Shown here: positions 1 through 7,511 of the stretch, piece after piece
How the letters are laid out: every line of letters begins with the position of its first letter
Position numbering within the stretch: position 1 is the first letter of the stretch
DNA from: Gammaproteobacteria bacterium
GTDB taxonomy: Bacteria; Pseudomonadota; Gammaproteobacteria; Pseudomonadales; Azotimanducaceae
Direction of reading: 5' to 3'
NCBI GenBank assembly: GCA_020832085.1
Contig: JAFIFJ010000097.1
Coordinates: 1 to 41,846 of the forward strand
Length of the DNA: 41,846 nucleotides
Position numbers and translations under genes: made by a program
The notes under the pieces: model-generated
What the model saw: the letters and a program-made list of their open reading frames with translations, nothing else
Told to the model about the DNA's origin: nothing
Database searches by the model: none

Positions 1-334
1 TTTCGACGGGATCGAAATGCGTCGCACGCAGTGCGCCGCGAAGCGGGGCGCGCCATGGATGGCGCGCAACAGAGCGCTAGCGCCCGCAGGGCGATGCGCC
101 GATGGGCATGACGTGCAGCGAAGCCGGTGCCTTCAGCTTCGGCACAACGCCTCGCAATCGGCCCATTCGCTGCGCGAATAGGGCTCTGTTGCGGACCATC
201 CCTGGTCCGCCCCCCTACGGGGCGCCCTGTGGGCGACGCACGCTGCACCTGGCAGCATGCGCCCACAAGTGCGTGCTCTATTCTGAAAAGTTATTTCAAA
301 ATCAAATGGTTGCCGGATGTTTCATAAGCGGGGT
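1..334. repeat. Gene-free edge with clustered GC-rich hairpins
   Basis: I see no credible gene in this stretch, which lies downstream of the M48 protease gene. It contains several perfect or near-perfect inverted repeats. One has arms GCGCGCCAT/ATGGCGCGC (48-56 and 59-67) around GG. Another has arms GCGGACCA/TGGTCCGC (191-198 and 203-210) around TCCC. There is also CCCC-TAC-GGGG near 212-222. No T-tract follows them, so they are not typical rho-independent terminators. They may be dispersed short palindromes or transcript-end structures. The 3' part (about 280-310) is AT-richer. The window edge cuts the region, so its left limit is unknown. Confidence 0.55.
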
Positions 335-1150
335 TCAGCGTTGCGGCGGAATGCAGTCCGGCATGCGTCCTGCGGCTCGGGCCCGCTCCCGGCGGGCGAT
401 GGCATCCTCCATGTTCGCGTTGAGCACCCGCATGCGGGCCGAAGGGCCAGGGTGCGTGGAGAGGAAATCCGGTGGCCTGCCGCCACCGGCCGCCGCATCC
501 ATGTTGCGCCACAGGTCGATGGACTCCCTGGGATCGAAACCGGCGTCGGCCATGATCTGCAGGCCCATGATGTCCGCTTCGGTTTCCTGCGCACGGGAGA
601 AGGGCAGCAGGACGCCTACCTGGGCGCCGAGGCCGAGGGCGGCCATGACCTGATTGCCATGGGCCGTGCCGCTGGCCACAGCACCGGCCAGCTCCATGCC
701 GGCCTGGGTGGCGAACTGGGTGGAGATGCGCTCGTTGCCGTGATCCGCCAGGACGTGGGCGATTTCGTGGCCCACCACTGCCGCCAGCTGATGCTGGTTC
801 TCAGCCACGGTGAGCAGCCCACGGTAGATGCCGATCTTGTTGCCCGGCAGGGCGAAGGCATTGACCTGATCGTCGTCGAAAACCGCCACTTCCCACTCGC
901 CACCGACGTTGCGGATCATGGGATCGGCAACGCACTGCACGTAGGCCGCCAGCGGGCCGCTGGTGATCAGCGGCTGCTGGTCCCGCATTTCGGCGAAGGC
1001 GGCGGCGCCCATCTGCGCCACTTCCGAACTGGAAAAGATCTTGAGCTGGGTGCGACCGGTGGGCGACGTGGCGCAGGCGACCAGCCCGGCAATGAGGGTG
1101 AGTATGAGGGCCCCGAGGGCCCACTGGCGTAAAGAGATCGCTGTCTTCAT
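335..1150 (-). CDS. M48-family metalloprotease, lipoprotein
   Basis: This is a 271-residue predicted zinc metallopeptidase of the M48 family (YfgC/LoiP-like). It probably acts in the periplasm on misfolded envelope proteins. A basic N-terminus and hydrophobic segment end in a lipobox-like L-V-A-C, so the mature protein should be lipid-anchored. The zinc motif HEIAH lies in the middle (context VVGHEIAHVLADHG). A downstream EADIMGLQIMADAG segment supplies the usual third zinc ligand (Glu) and Asp. I chose the ATG at 1150 because the signal peptide starts directly after it; an upstream in-frame start at 1171 would add seven polar residues. It follows the GTPase gene by 42 bases on the same strand and may be the last gene of that unit. 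The family is secure; the substrate is unknown. Confidence 0.9.
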   Translation of the reverse strand: MKTAISLRQWALGALILTLIAGLVACATSPTGRTQLKIFSSSEVAQMGAAAFAEMRDQQPLITSGPLAAYVQCVADPMIRNVGGEWEVAVFDDDQVNAFALPGNKIGIYRGLLTVAENQHQLAAVVGHEIAHVLADHGNERISTQFATQAGMELAGAVASGTAHGNQVMAALGLGAQVGVLLPFSRAQETEADIMGLQIMADAGFDPRESIDLWRNMDAAAGGGRPPDFLSTHPGPSARMRVLNANMEDAIARRERARAAGRMPDCIPPQR

Positions 1151-1192
1151 GGCATCACTCACTGTTTCCACAATCAGGGGCCGGCCGCCCGA

Positions 1193-2701
1193 TCAAGCGC
1201 TGGTCTGCTGCCAGAGCGTACGACCGGCGGCGCCGGCCTGCTTGAGCAGTGTACGCCAGCGCTTGCGATCCGCCTGCAGCGCCAGCCTCAGCAGTCGTGC
1301 CCGGTGGGCATCGTCGAGATCCTCGGCGATGGCCGGCCAGATCAGGTCCGCATTGTAACGCGTCGCTTCCCCTTGGAGTCGGACCGGCAGCAAACGTTCC
1401 GGCGCCACGATCAGATCACCCGCCACCGCAGTCAGGCACTCCGCGATGTTGCGGGCCTTGGTCGAGGTTGCCGCGCCGAGGTCGTAGGGGGGAGACCATT
1501 CCCGGGCCGGGGACAGGCGGTCGATGTGGCTCACCAGAATCCGCAGAGGCGGCATGCGGCGCCGGGGTTCGGCCGCAAAGCGTGCCCGGATCGCATCCAG
1601 GGCGGCCCGGTCCAGGCTGCGGTCGGCGCGGTGGCCGGCGGTGACCCAGAGCAGGACATCCGCATGCCAGGCCAGATCGCAGAGCGCCGGGATGTCCGCC
1701 GCAGTGTCCAGGCCCGGCGAGTCGATGAGGATCGCTTCCACCTGACCATCCCGGGACAGTTCATGGGACTCGAAGGCGGCGGTGTGGGGCAGGACGTCCA
1801 CCCCGGCGGCGCGGGTGTCGAGCAGGGTGTTGATCAGGCTGGACTTGCCGGCATTGGTCTGACCGGCCACCACCAGACGAACCGGGCCCGGATCGACCGG
1901 CGCGTGGATGTCGTCGCCCAGTTGATCTGCCGCCGCAAGCTGGGCGGCGTCCAGTTCGAGGCGGCCCGAGTACAGCTCGATGGCGGCGCGGCCGACCTCT
2001 TCGACCCACATGCGGGCACCCCGACGCTGAATCCAGTTCCCGGCATCGCCGAGGGCGGCGCCCACCAGCCTCTCCCGGGCTTCGGCCAGCAGGGCACTGG
2101 TGGGATTCACCAGCCGCGCCACGCGCCAGACCATGTTCAGGCTCTTGAAGACCTTCGCGCCGCGACCGACCAGGGGCTTGAACTCCCACAGTCTGACGGC
2201 GTCGCCGACGCGCATCAGGTGGGATCCCGGCACTTCTTCGAGCAGCACCCGCCGCAGTCGGCCGCTGACCCGCTCGGTGACCATGAACAGTTCGGGCAGC
2301 GTGAAGCGCCAGACCGGATGCCGGGCCTCAGGATGGTAGTGCCGGGCCACGGCATCGATGGTGATGCGGGCGGTTTGCAGCAGGCGGTCACGATCGAACA
2401 CGATCCCCGGTTCCACCTCCCGCGCGACGGCTTCCACGCTTTGCCAGGCCTCCAGATCCAGCGGTGAGAAATCCGGATTCGGGCCAGCAACGGGTCCGTG
2501 GTCCTTGGCCGACGGCGGTTCCGCAGCACGCCCCAGCCACCAGGTCAGGCCATAGGTGGCAACACCGAGGGCCGCCGCGGCAAGCAGCCAGTAGGTCAGC
2601 CAGCCGTGCTGCCAGAGCCAGACCGCGCCCAGCGGCAACAGCAGCAGCAGCGGCAGCATGCTCGCCGCCAGGGCCACGTAGAGCGCGGCGCGGCGCTTCA
2701 C
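1193..2701 (-). CDS. Membrane-anchored Era-like GTPase
   Basis: This 502-residue protein begins with two hydrophobic segments (about residues 7-30 and 36-55). A charged, mostly helical region of about 200 residues follows, then a P-loop GTPase domain. Visible motifs are Walker A GQTNAGKSS (280-288), the G3 motif DSPG (327-330) and a likely G4 SHID near residue 390. The start is GTG with a G-rich stretch just upstream. The architecture resembles poorly characterised bacterial membrane GTPases related to HSR1/YcjX-YcjF. It lies 115 bases downstream of another GTPase gene of the same strand, so the two may act together at the inner membrane. The GTPase assignment is firm; the cellular role is unknown. 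Confidence 0.85.
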   Translation of the reverse strand: MKRRAALYVALAASMLPLLLLLPLGAVWLWQHGWLTYWLLAAAALGVATYGLTWWLGRAAEPPSAKDHGPVAGPNPDFSPLDLEAWQSVEAVAREVEPGIVFDRDRLLQTARITIDAVARHYHPEARHPVWRFTLPELFMVTERVSGRLRRVLLEEVPGSHLMRVGDAVRLWEFKPLVGRGAKVFKSLNMVWRVARLVNPTSALLAEARERLVGAALGDAGNWIQRRGARMWVEEVGRAAIELYSGRLELDAAQLAAADQLGDDIHAPVDPGPVRLVVAGQTNAGKSSLINTLLDTRAAGVDVLPHTAAFESHELSRDGQVEAILIDSPGLDTAADIPALCDLAWHADVLLWVTAGHRADRSLDRAALDAIRARFAAEPRRRMPPLRILVSHIDRLSPAREWSPPYDLGAATSTKARNIAECLTAVAGDLIVAPERLLPVRLQGEATRYNADLIWPAIAEDLDDAHRARLLRLALQADRKRWRTLLKQAGAAGRTLWQQTSA

Positions 2702-2816
2702 GACACCCCCACCCCAAGCCGGCCGCCGGCGTGGAGATCAACGGTACACGGTCGGGCCCACAGATGGTCCTGCCGAATCAGAGGTCTACGCGTTGATCCA
2801 GAACGGGCGCAGGTAT

Positions 2817-4022
2817 TCATGGGGTGCTTGGCGGCGCGTTTCGGAACAAAGCATGGGCTTCCTTCAGCGCACCCCGCCAGGTGGCGGCTACCGCATCCGG
2901 ATCGGAGCGGCCGCGCCGGGCCAGTTCCAGATACTGGCAGGCGGCCCGCCCCAGGGCATAGGTCACGGCCGCGCTGGCCAGCCCGGCAGCGGCAGCGCCG
3001 ACGGTCTGGCCGTACACCGGGATCAGCTTGCCGACCTGCCGGGCAGCGAACCCCGCGCTGATACCCAGCGCTGCACCGGATCCCAGGGAAGCCAGGAAGG
3101 CCAGCAGGGTCTTGCGGTCCCACTTCTGACCATAGAGCCCCGCGAGACTGTGCAGCAGCTTGGCCTGCACGGCGGGGACCGTCACCAGACTGGTCACCGG
3201 CACCAGATCACAGACGCCGGCACTGGTGGCGTAACCGAGCAGGTGCGGCCGCGCCCGCGCCAGCCGGCTGTCGCTGCCGTGGCGGGCCAGACTCCTGAGC
3301 AGTTGGCCATGACCGCTGGCGGAGATCTCCTCCAGGGCATCGAGGAGTTCCGGCAGACCGTGTTCCGGGTCGCTGTAGCCTTCCTCGGCCGGCGTGAGAT
3401 CCACCGCCACAGCCCGGAACAGGCCGTTGCCGGGCAGGGCTGCAAAACGCTGTTCCTGGGCCCGCAGGGCGCGCCGCAGATCCTCGAAGGCGGTCCCGCT
3501 CGCAAGCTCTTCCACGCTCGGATGATCAGCGCCGTCCGGGTAGCCATCGTGCAGCCGGGTCTGCACCAGCAGCACCGGCCGGTCCGGTTCGCGCTGCCGG
3601 ACCGCGCGCAGGACGTCGAGAACCGCGTCCTGCCCCGGATCCATGGCACGCGCCACAGCGACGATGGCGTGGCTCGTGTCCTCCAGCAGTGCCAGCTCGG
3701 CCGTCGGGTCCTCGCCCACTTCCCCCAGCCCCCGGGTGTCGATGAAGCGCACCAGCGGTGCCTCGGGCGGGAAGTCGAAGCTCATGGAATGGCGGGTGCA
3801 GGGTCTGAAGCCGTTGCCGATCTCCGCGCTCTCGGCACCGGTCATCGCCCGGATGATGGAGGTCTTGCCGGCCTGCACCTTGCCCAGCAGCCAGATGACC
3901 GGCGCCTGGGCCAGGGCCTGTTGGCGCACGGCCGCATCGAGTTCCGGATCCGGTTTGGGATCGAGCACCGCCCCCACGAGCTTGCGCCAGGCGACACCCA
4001 AGCCGGCGACTCGCGCGTTCAC
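2817..4022 (-). CDS. GTPase with C-terminal DUF697 (YcjF-like) membrane region
   Basis: This is a 401-residue GTPase. Walker A GKVQAGKTS is at residues 47-55 and the G3 motif DTRGLG at 95-100. The G4 region reads LVQTRLHDG, so the canonical NKxD is not obvious. The C-terminal half has hydrophobic, glycine/alanine-rich helices typical of DUF697/YcjF proteins (the stretch beginning GYATSAGVCDLVPVTSLV). I chose the GTG at 4022: its GTGA overlaps the TGA stop of the upstream acetyltransferase, and AGAGGA lies just before it. An ATG at 4118 would instead force a 100-base overlap. The overlap indicates translational coupling. It probably works with the second GTPase downstream. The function is not established. 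Confidence 0.82.
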   Translation of the reverse strand: MNARVAGLGVAWRKLVGAVLDPKPDPELDAAVRQQALAQAPVIWLLGKVQAGKTSIIRAMTGAESAEIGNGFRPCTRHSMSFDFPPEAPLVRFIDTRGLGEVGEDPTAELALLEDTSHAIVAVARAMDPGQDAVLDVLRAVRQREPDRPVLLVQTRLHDGYPDGADHPSVEELASGTAFEDLRRALRAQEQRFAALPGNGLFRAVAVDLTPAEEGYSDPEHGLPELLDALEEISASGHGQLLRSLARHGSDSRLARARPHLLGYATSAGVCDLVPVTSLVTVPAVQAKLLHSLAGLYGQKWDRKTLLAFLASLGSGAALGISAGFAARQVGKLIPVYGQTVGAAAAGLASAAVTYALGRAACQYLELARRGRSDPDAVAATWRGALKEAHALFRNAPPSTP

Positions 4023-4603
4023 TGTGAATCCTCTGCCAGCGGTGGCAGCTGCTTGCCGAGCTGTGACGTTCGGGGTTCCGAGGCCACCCGCTCCAGCGAA
4101 AAGCCGAGTTTGCGACACAGATCGAGCATGCGACCGTTCTCCCTCAGCACGCTGGCGTAGAGCTTGTGAATGCCGCCGCTGCGAGCAAGATCCCGCAGAT
4201 CGTGCAGCAGCCGGGTGGCGATGCCTTTGCCCTGCCAGGCATCGGCCACGACGATGGCGATCTCGGCGCTATCGGTGCCGGGCTCGCGGATGTAGCGGGC
4301 CACACCGATCTGTTCGGGTCCGCTTGCGCTGTCGACCATCGCCACCAGGGCGAGATCATCCGGGTAGTGGCACTCCGTGAAGCGTTCCAAAAGCGCCGGG
4401 GTCAGCTCCTTCATGCTGGAGTGAAAGCGGTAGTAGCGGGAGGCCTGGGACAGCTTGCGCACAAATGCGGACTCCCGCTCGCGATCGGCAGGTTCGATGG
4501 GGCGGATGGTCACATGGGTGCCGTCGACGTCCATGGCGTCGCTGAAGTCGGGTATGCAAGGGACTTGGGCCATGAGCCGATTCTGCGCAGGCTGCTGCGG
4601 CAC
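4019..4603 (-). CDS. GNAT-family N-acetyltransferase
   Basis: This is a 194-residue GNAT acyltransferase. The segment EIAIVVADAWQGKGIATRLL contains the acetyl-CoA pyrophosphate-binding signature (Q/R-x-x-G-x-G/A, here QGKGIA). The C-terminal RENGRMLDLCRKLGF motif is typical of GNAT motif B. The domain resembles the GNAT module of bacterial protein-lysine acetyltransferases (Pat/YfiQ-like), but without the acyl-CoA synthetase-like part. The first start is a GTG at 4603; an ATG at 4573 (residue 11) is an equally plausible start and neither has a strong ribosome binding site. The gene is the first of a minus-strand unit and overlaps the GTPase gene by four bases. Its acetyl acceptor cannot be inferred. 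Confidence 0.85.
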   Translation of the reverse strand: MPQQPAQNRLMAQVPCIPDFSDAMDVDGTHVTIRPIEPADRERESAFVRKLSQASRYYRFHSSMKELTPALLERFTECHYPDDLALVAMVDSASGPEQIGVARYIREPGTDSAEIAIVVADAWQGKGIATRLLHDLRDLARSGGIHKLYASVLRENGRMLDLCRKLGFSLERVASEPRTSQLGKQLPPLAEDSQ

Positions 4604-4684
4604 TAGCCTAACAGGACCGGACGCGCCGGGTCGTTGCGGCGGCGCACATCACTTCCCTGCTTTATCTTGCCCTCGCCCTGGCGA

Positions 4685-4700
4685 TAATGTGCGTACATTA
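4685..4700. promoter_or_regulatory. Palindromic operator candidate over a -10-like box
   Basis: TAATGT-GCGT-ACATTA is a perfect inverted repeat with 6-base arms. It lies in the divergent gap between the acetyltransferase (minus) and the HpaB-like gene (plus). It overlaps GATAAT (4683-4688), a good -10 candidate for the plus-strand gene. Size and symmetry fit a TetR- or MarR-type operator. No regulator gene is adjacent, so the protein that would bind is unknown. Confidence 0.45.
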
Positions 4701-4752
4701 GAGGTGCACCAGAAAGCATGCAGACCTGCCGATCCTGAGGGGGACGACGACC

Positions 4753-6144
4753 ATGATGACGGGTGAACAGTACCGGGCTTCGCTGCGTGACGGGCGGGCA
4801 ACCTATTTCGAGGGCCAGCGCGTCGACGACGTCACCGCCCATCCCATGCTCGGCCAGACCGTGGATTCGGCGGCAGCGGGCTACGACCGCTTCTACGACC
4901 CCAAGCCTGATGCCATCGGCGCCTTCATGATGGTCCCGAGCGATGCCGCCGAGCTTCGCGAACAGGTGGAACTGCACGAGACCGTGGACCTGCTCACCCA
5001 CGTCACCTACGCCTCCATCATGACCCTGCTCACCGCCGCCGACCGCATCCAGGACGCCATGCCCGACCATGCGGCCCGCATCCGCGCCTGGGTCAAACAG
5101 GCCCAGCGCGACGCCGTCCGCATCACCCAGTGCATCACTGACGCCAAAGGCGACCGCAGCCGCCGTCCCGGTCAGCAGGATGATCCCGATGCCTATGTTC
5201 GCATCGTCGAGCGCCGCTCCGACGGGGTGGTCATTCGCGGCGCCAAGCTGCACATCTCGGCCGCTTCCATGGGCCACGAACTGATGACCATTCCCACCAA
5301 GGGCATGAAGCCCGGTGAGGAACAGTACGCTATCGGCTGCATGGTTCCGGTGAACGCGCCGGGCGTGAAGATCATCAACACCACCTACGCGCCCCGGCAC
5401 GAGGACAAGCGCGACTTCCCCTTCTCCGGCCATCACCACACGCCGGAAGGGTTCGTGATCTTCGATGATGTCTTCGTCCCCAACGAGCGCGTGTTTCTGG
5501 ACGGCCAGACCGAGTTCGCGGCGGTGTTCGCCCATTCCCTGGGGCTCTGGGAGCGGCTTGGAGGGCTGGCCGGCATGGCCAGCGGCTACGACCGGCTGGT
5601 GGGTTTCGCCCAGCTCATCGCCGAGTCCAACGGCCTCGATCGGGTGAGCCACATCAAGGAGAAGATCTCCGAGATGATCATCAACGCCACCCTGGTGCGC
5701 GCCTCCCTGGAGGCGGCCATCGCCCACTGCCACATCACCAGCGAGGGCGAGGCGTTTCCGAACGAGCTCTACACCAATGCCGGCAAGTACCATGGCGCTG
5801 CCAACTACAGCCTGATGGTGCGGCACCTGCACGACATTGCCGGCGGTTCGGTGCTCACGGCGCCCTCCATGGCCGACATCGACAACAGCGAGACCGGCCA
5901 TCTGGTGCGCAAGTACATGGGCACCATGCAGTCGGTGGACGGCCTCTACCGGACCCGGCTGTTCCATGCCATCCGCGACTACACGGCGGACGCCTTCGGC
6001 GGCTGGCATGCGGTCACCCAGATCCAGGCCGGCGGCGGACTCTACGCCCAGCGCATCGTCTCCCGCGCCCACTATGACCTGGACAAGGCCAAGGCCGAAG
6101 CGCTGCGATCGGCCCGCATGGAGGAGTTCCTGCAGGCGGGCTGA
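4753..6144 (+). CDS. HpaB/AbfD-family flavoenzyme-like protein
   Basis: This 463-residue protein belongs to the 4-hydroxyphenylacetate 3-hydroxylase / 4-hydroxybutyryl-CoA dehydratase family (acyl-CoA dehydrogenase-like fold, FAD). Conserved family stretches are visible: VTAHPMLGQ, TDAKGDR, YVRIVERRSDGVVIRGAKLH, SHIKEKISEM and HLHDIAGGSVLTAPS. It looks closest to AbfD. However, the Cys pair that binds the [4Fe-4S] cluster in that enzyme (the C-x3-C around residue 100) is replaced by YASIMTLL. The later Cys ligand position reads NAGKYH. A cluster-dependent dehydratase reaction is therefore unlikely; a flavin monooxygenase or isomerase role is more plausible. AGGGGG precedes the ATG. The substrate is unknown. 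Confidence 0.85.
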   Translation: MMTGEQYRASLRDGRATYFEGQRVDDVTAHPMLGQTVDSAAAGYDRFYDPKPDAIGAFMMVPSDAAELREQVELHETVDLLTHVTYASIMTLLTAADRIQDAMPDHAARIRAWVKQAQRDAVRITQCITDAKGDRSRRPGQQDDPDAYVRIVERRSDGVVIRGAKLHISAASMGHELMTIPTKGMKPGEEQYAIGCMVPVNAPGVKIINTTYAPRHEDKRDFPFSGHHHTPEGFVIFDDVFVPNERVFLDGQTEFAAVFAHSLGLWERLGGLAGMASGYDRLVGFAQLIAESNGLDRVSHIKEKISEMIINATLVRASLEAAIAHCHITSEGEAFPNELYTNAGKYHGAANYSLMVRHLHDIAGGSVLTAPSMADIDNSETGHLVRKYMGTMQSVDGLYRTRLFHAIRDYTADAFGGWHAVTQIQAGGGLYAQRIVSRAHYDLDKAKAEALRSARMEEFLQAG

Positions 6145-6186
6145 GTGAGGTGCTCCCGAGCGTTTGCTGACGCCGTCGCAGCGCGC

Positions 6187-6230
6187 GCAGGATTCCGCTT
6201 TCACACTGGAATCGTTCGGTTGAATCCTGC
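6187..6230. terminator. Hairpin between convergent genes
   Basis: GCAGGATTC (6187-6195) and GAATCCTGC (6222-6230) form a perfect 9-base inverted repeat. An inner GATTCC/GGAATC pair lies within the loop. The element sits between the ends of the HpaB-like gene (plus) and the PhyH-like gene (minus), where a bidirectional transcript-end structure would be expected. No T-tract follows on either strand, so intrinsic termination is uncertain. Confidence 0.35.
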
Positions 6231-6255
6231 TTCAGGAGCGTCCTGGATCTTCCTG

Positions 6256-7068
6256 TCAGCGGATGTTGCGGATGCGTCGTGATTTCAGGGTGGGGTGGCC
6301 GGCGGGCTGGTAGGTGATGATCAGCGCCCGGCGTGGCGATGCAGAGGGGTTCGGCCCCGAGCCGTGGACGATGTGGGGGTCGAAAAAGACCAGGGAGCCG
6401 GCCGGGACCTCGAGGGCCACGGCCCGGGCGGCATCGAACCGCCTCGGGTCGGTGTAGAAGCCACCGAGCTGGGTACCGTCATCGGTGCCCGGCAGGCAGC
6501 CCTCGCGATGACTACCGCGAATCACCTTGAAGCAGCCGTTGGCTGCGCTGGCATCGTCGAGGACCACCATCACGTTGGGCAGCAGGTCCACGTGTCCACA
6601 GTCGTGGATCCAGTACGGCGAGTCCTGGTGCCAGCCGAAGCCGCTGCCTGCCCCCGGGCGCTTGAGGTTGAGCTTGTTGGTCCACAGGGCGATGGCGTCG
6701 CGGCCGAGAATGTCGCGGATCGGCGCGGTCAGGCGCGGATCGTCCAGCAGGGCGTCGAGAGCGGGATGCAGCTCGCAGACCGGTTCGATGACCTTGATGG
6801 CAGGGTCATGGGGCGGTGGTTCGAACTGAACGGTGACATGGCCGCTGTCGACGAAGCGCTTGCCGTCGAGCACGTAGCTGCGGGCGTCTCCGCCCGCCGT
6901 GCGCGCCAGGGCCAGCGCAGCCGCTGCCTCCACAGCTGCCGTCAGCAGGGAGATGGCTGCGGCGTCGAAGGCACGTTCGCGAACGAGAAAACCTTCCGCA
7001 CGATACTGCTGCGCCTCCTCGACGCCAAGCCGATGGTCTGCCAGCAGGGCCGCGCGGTCGGGGTTCAT
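6256..7068 (-). CDS. Phytanoyl-CoA dioxygenase (PhyH) family protein
   Basis: This is a 270-residue predicted Fe(II)/2-oxoglutarate-dependent dioxygenase. The metal-binding facial triad is visible: H147 and D149 in GWHQDS, and H235 in PHIVHGSG. A downstream Arg in SPRRALIITY is suited to bind 2-oxoglutarate. PhyH proteins hydroxylate CoA esters or small metabolites; the substrate here is not predictable. I chose the ATG at 7068 because its ATGA overlaps the stop of the upstream DCC-family gene; a longer frame to 7137 would overlap that gene by 70 bases. The four-base overlap implies the two genes are translated together. Confidence 0.88.
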   Translation of the reverse strand: MNPDRAALLADHRLGVEEAQQYRAEGFLVRERAFDAAAISLLTAAVEAAAALALARTAGGDARSYVLDGKRFVDSGHVTVQFEPPPHDPAIKVIEPVCELHPALDALLDDPRLTAPIRDILGRDAIALWTNKLNLKRPGAGSGFGWHQDSPYWIHDCGHVDLLPNVMVVLDDASAANGCFKVIRGSHREGCLPGTDDGTQLGGFYTDPRRFDAARAVALEVPAGSLVFFDPHIVHGSGPNPSASPRRALIITYQPAGHPTLKSRRIRNIR

Positions 7069-7433
7069 GGCGCCTGCTGATTGCCCACGGGGCAGCGCTG
7101 CCGCTCCCGGCGCCGCAGCCAGAGGCCGTAGGCCCACTCCATCGGTCCGATCAGGCGCAGGGCGCGTACCAGCCTGGACAGCCAGCGCCAGCCCGGCAGT
7201 TCATCCCAGATGACCGTAAAGGCATCGGCGCCGGAGCGCAGCGCGCCGTGGCGATCGAGGACGTGCAGTCGCGCCATGGCATCGTCGAAGCTCACGCCGC
7301 TGCCTTCGACGGCGGCAGGATCGGCATGAATGTCCTGCCAGTTCACGTGGTGGCCGGTATCCAGTTTGCGGTAGTGGTCGATTTCCCGGCGGCAGATGGG
7401 GCAGCCGCCGTCGTAGAACACAGTCGGGTTCAT
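7065..7433 (-). CDS. DCC-family (DUF393) thiol-disulfide oxidoreductase-like protein
   Basis: This is a 122-residue protein with the N-terminal signature FYDGGCPICRREIDHYRKLD, whose C-x-x-C and D-x-x-C-P-x-C pattern defines the DCC/DUF393 family. Such proteins are thioredoxin-like and probably act in thiol-disulfide exchange, but their partners are mostly unknown. The length is normal for the family. The C-terminus (WAYGLWLRRRERQRCP) is hydrophobic and then basic. It overlaps the start of the PhyH-like dioxygenase by ATGA, so a joint role or simple co-expression is likely. Confidence 0.88.
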   Translation of the reverse strand: MNPTVFYDGGCPICRREIDHYRKLDTGHHVNWQDIHADPAAVEGSGVSFDDAMARLHVLDRHGALRSGADAFTVIWDELPGWRWLSRLVRALRLIGPMEWAYGLWLRRRERQRCPVGNQQAP

Positions 7434-7511
7434 GGTTCGTTACCTGGACGGATCGGGCCCGTGTCCGGCGGCTTCATTGTCCTGATCCGGGACGGCCGGC
7501 GCCAGCCGGGA

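Noticed and set aside
4603-6204. A 533-codon open frame on the minus strand
   Set aside because: It is the antisense of the HpaB/AbfD-family gene, lacks any family-like sequence, and arises from GC-rich third positions.
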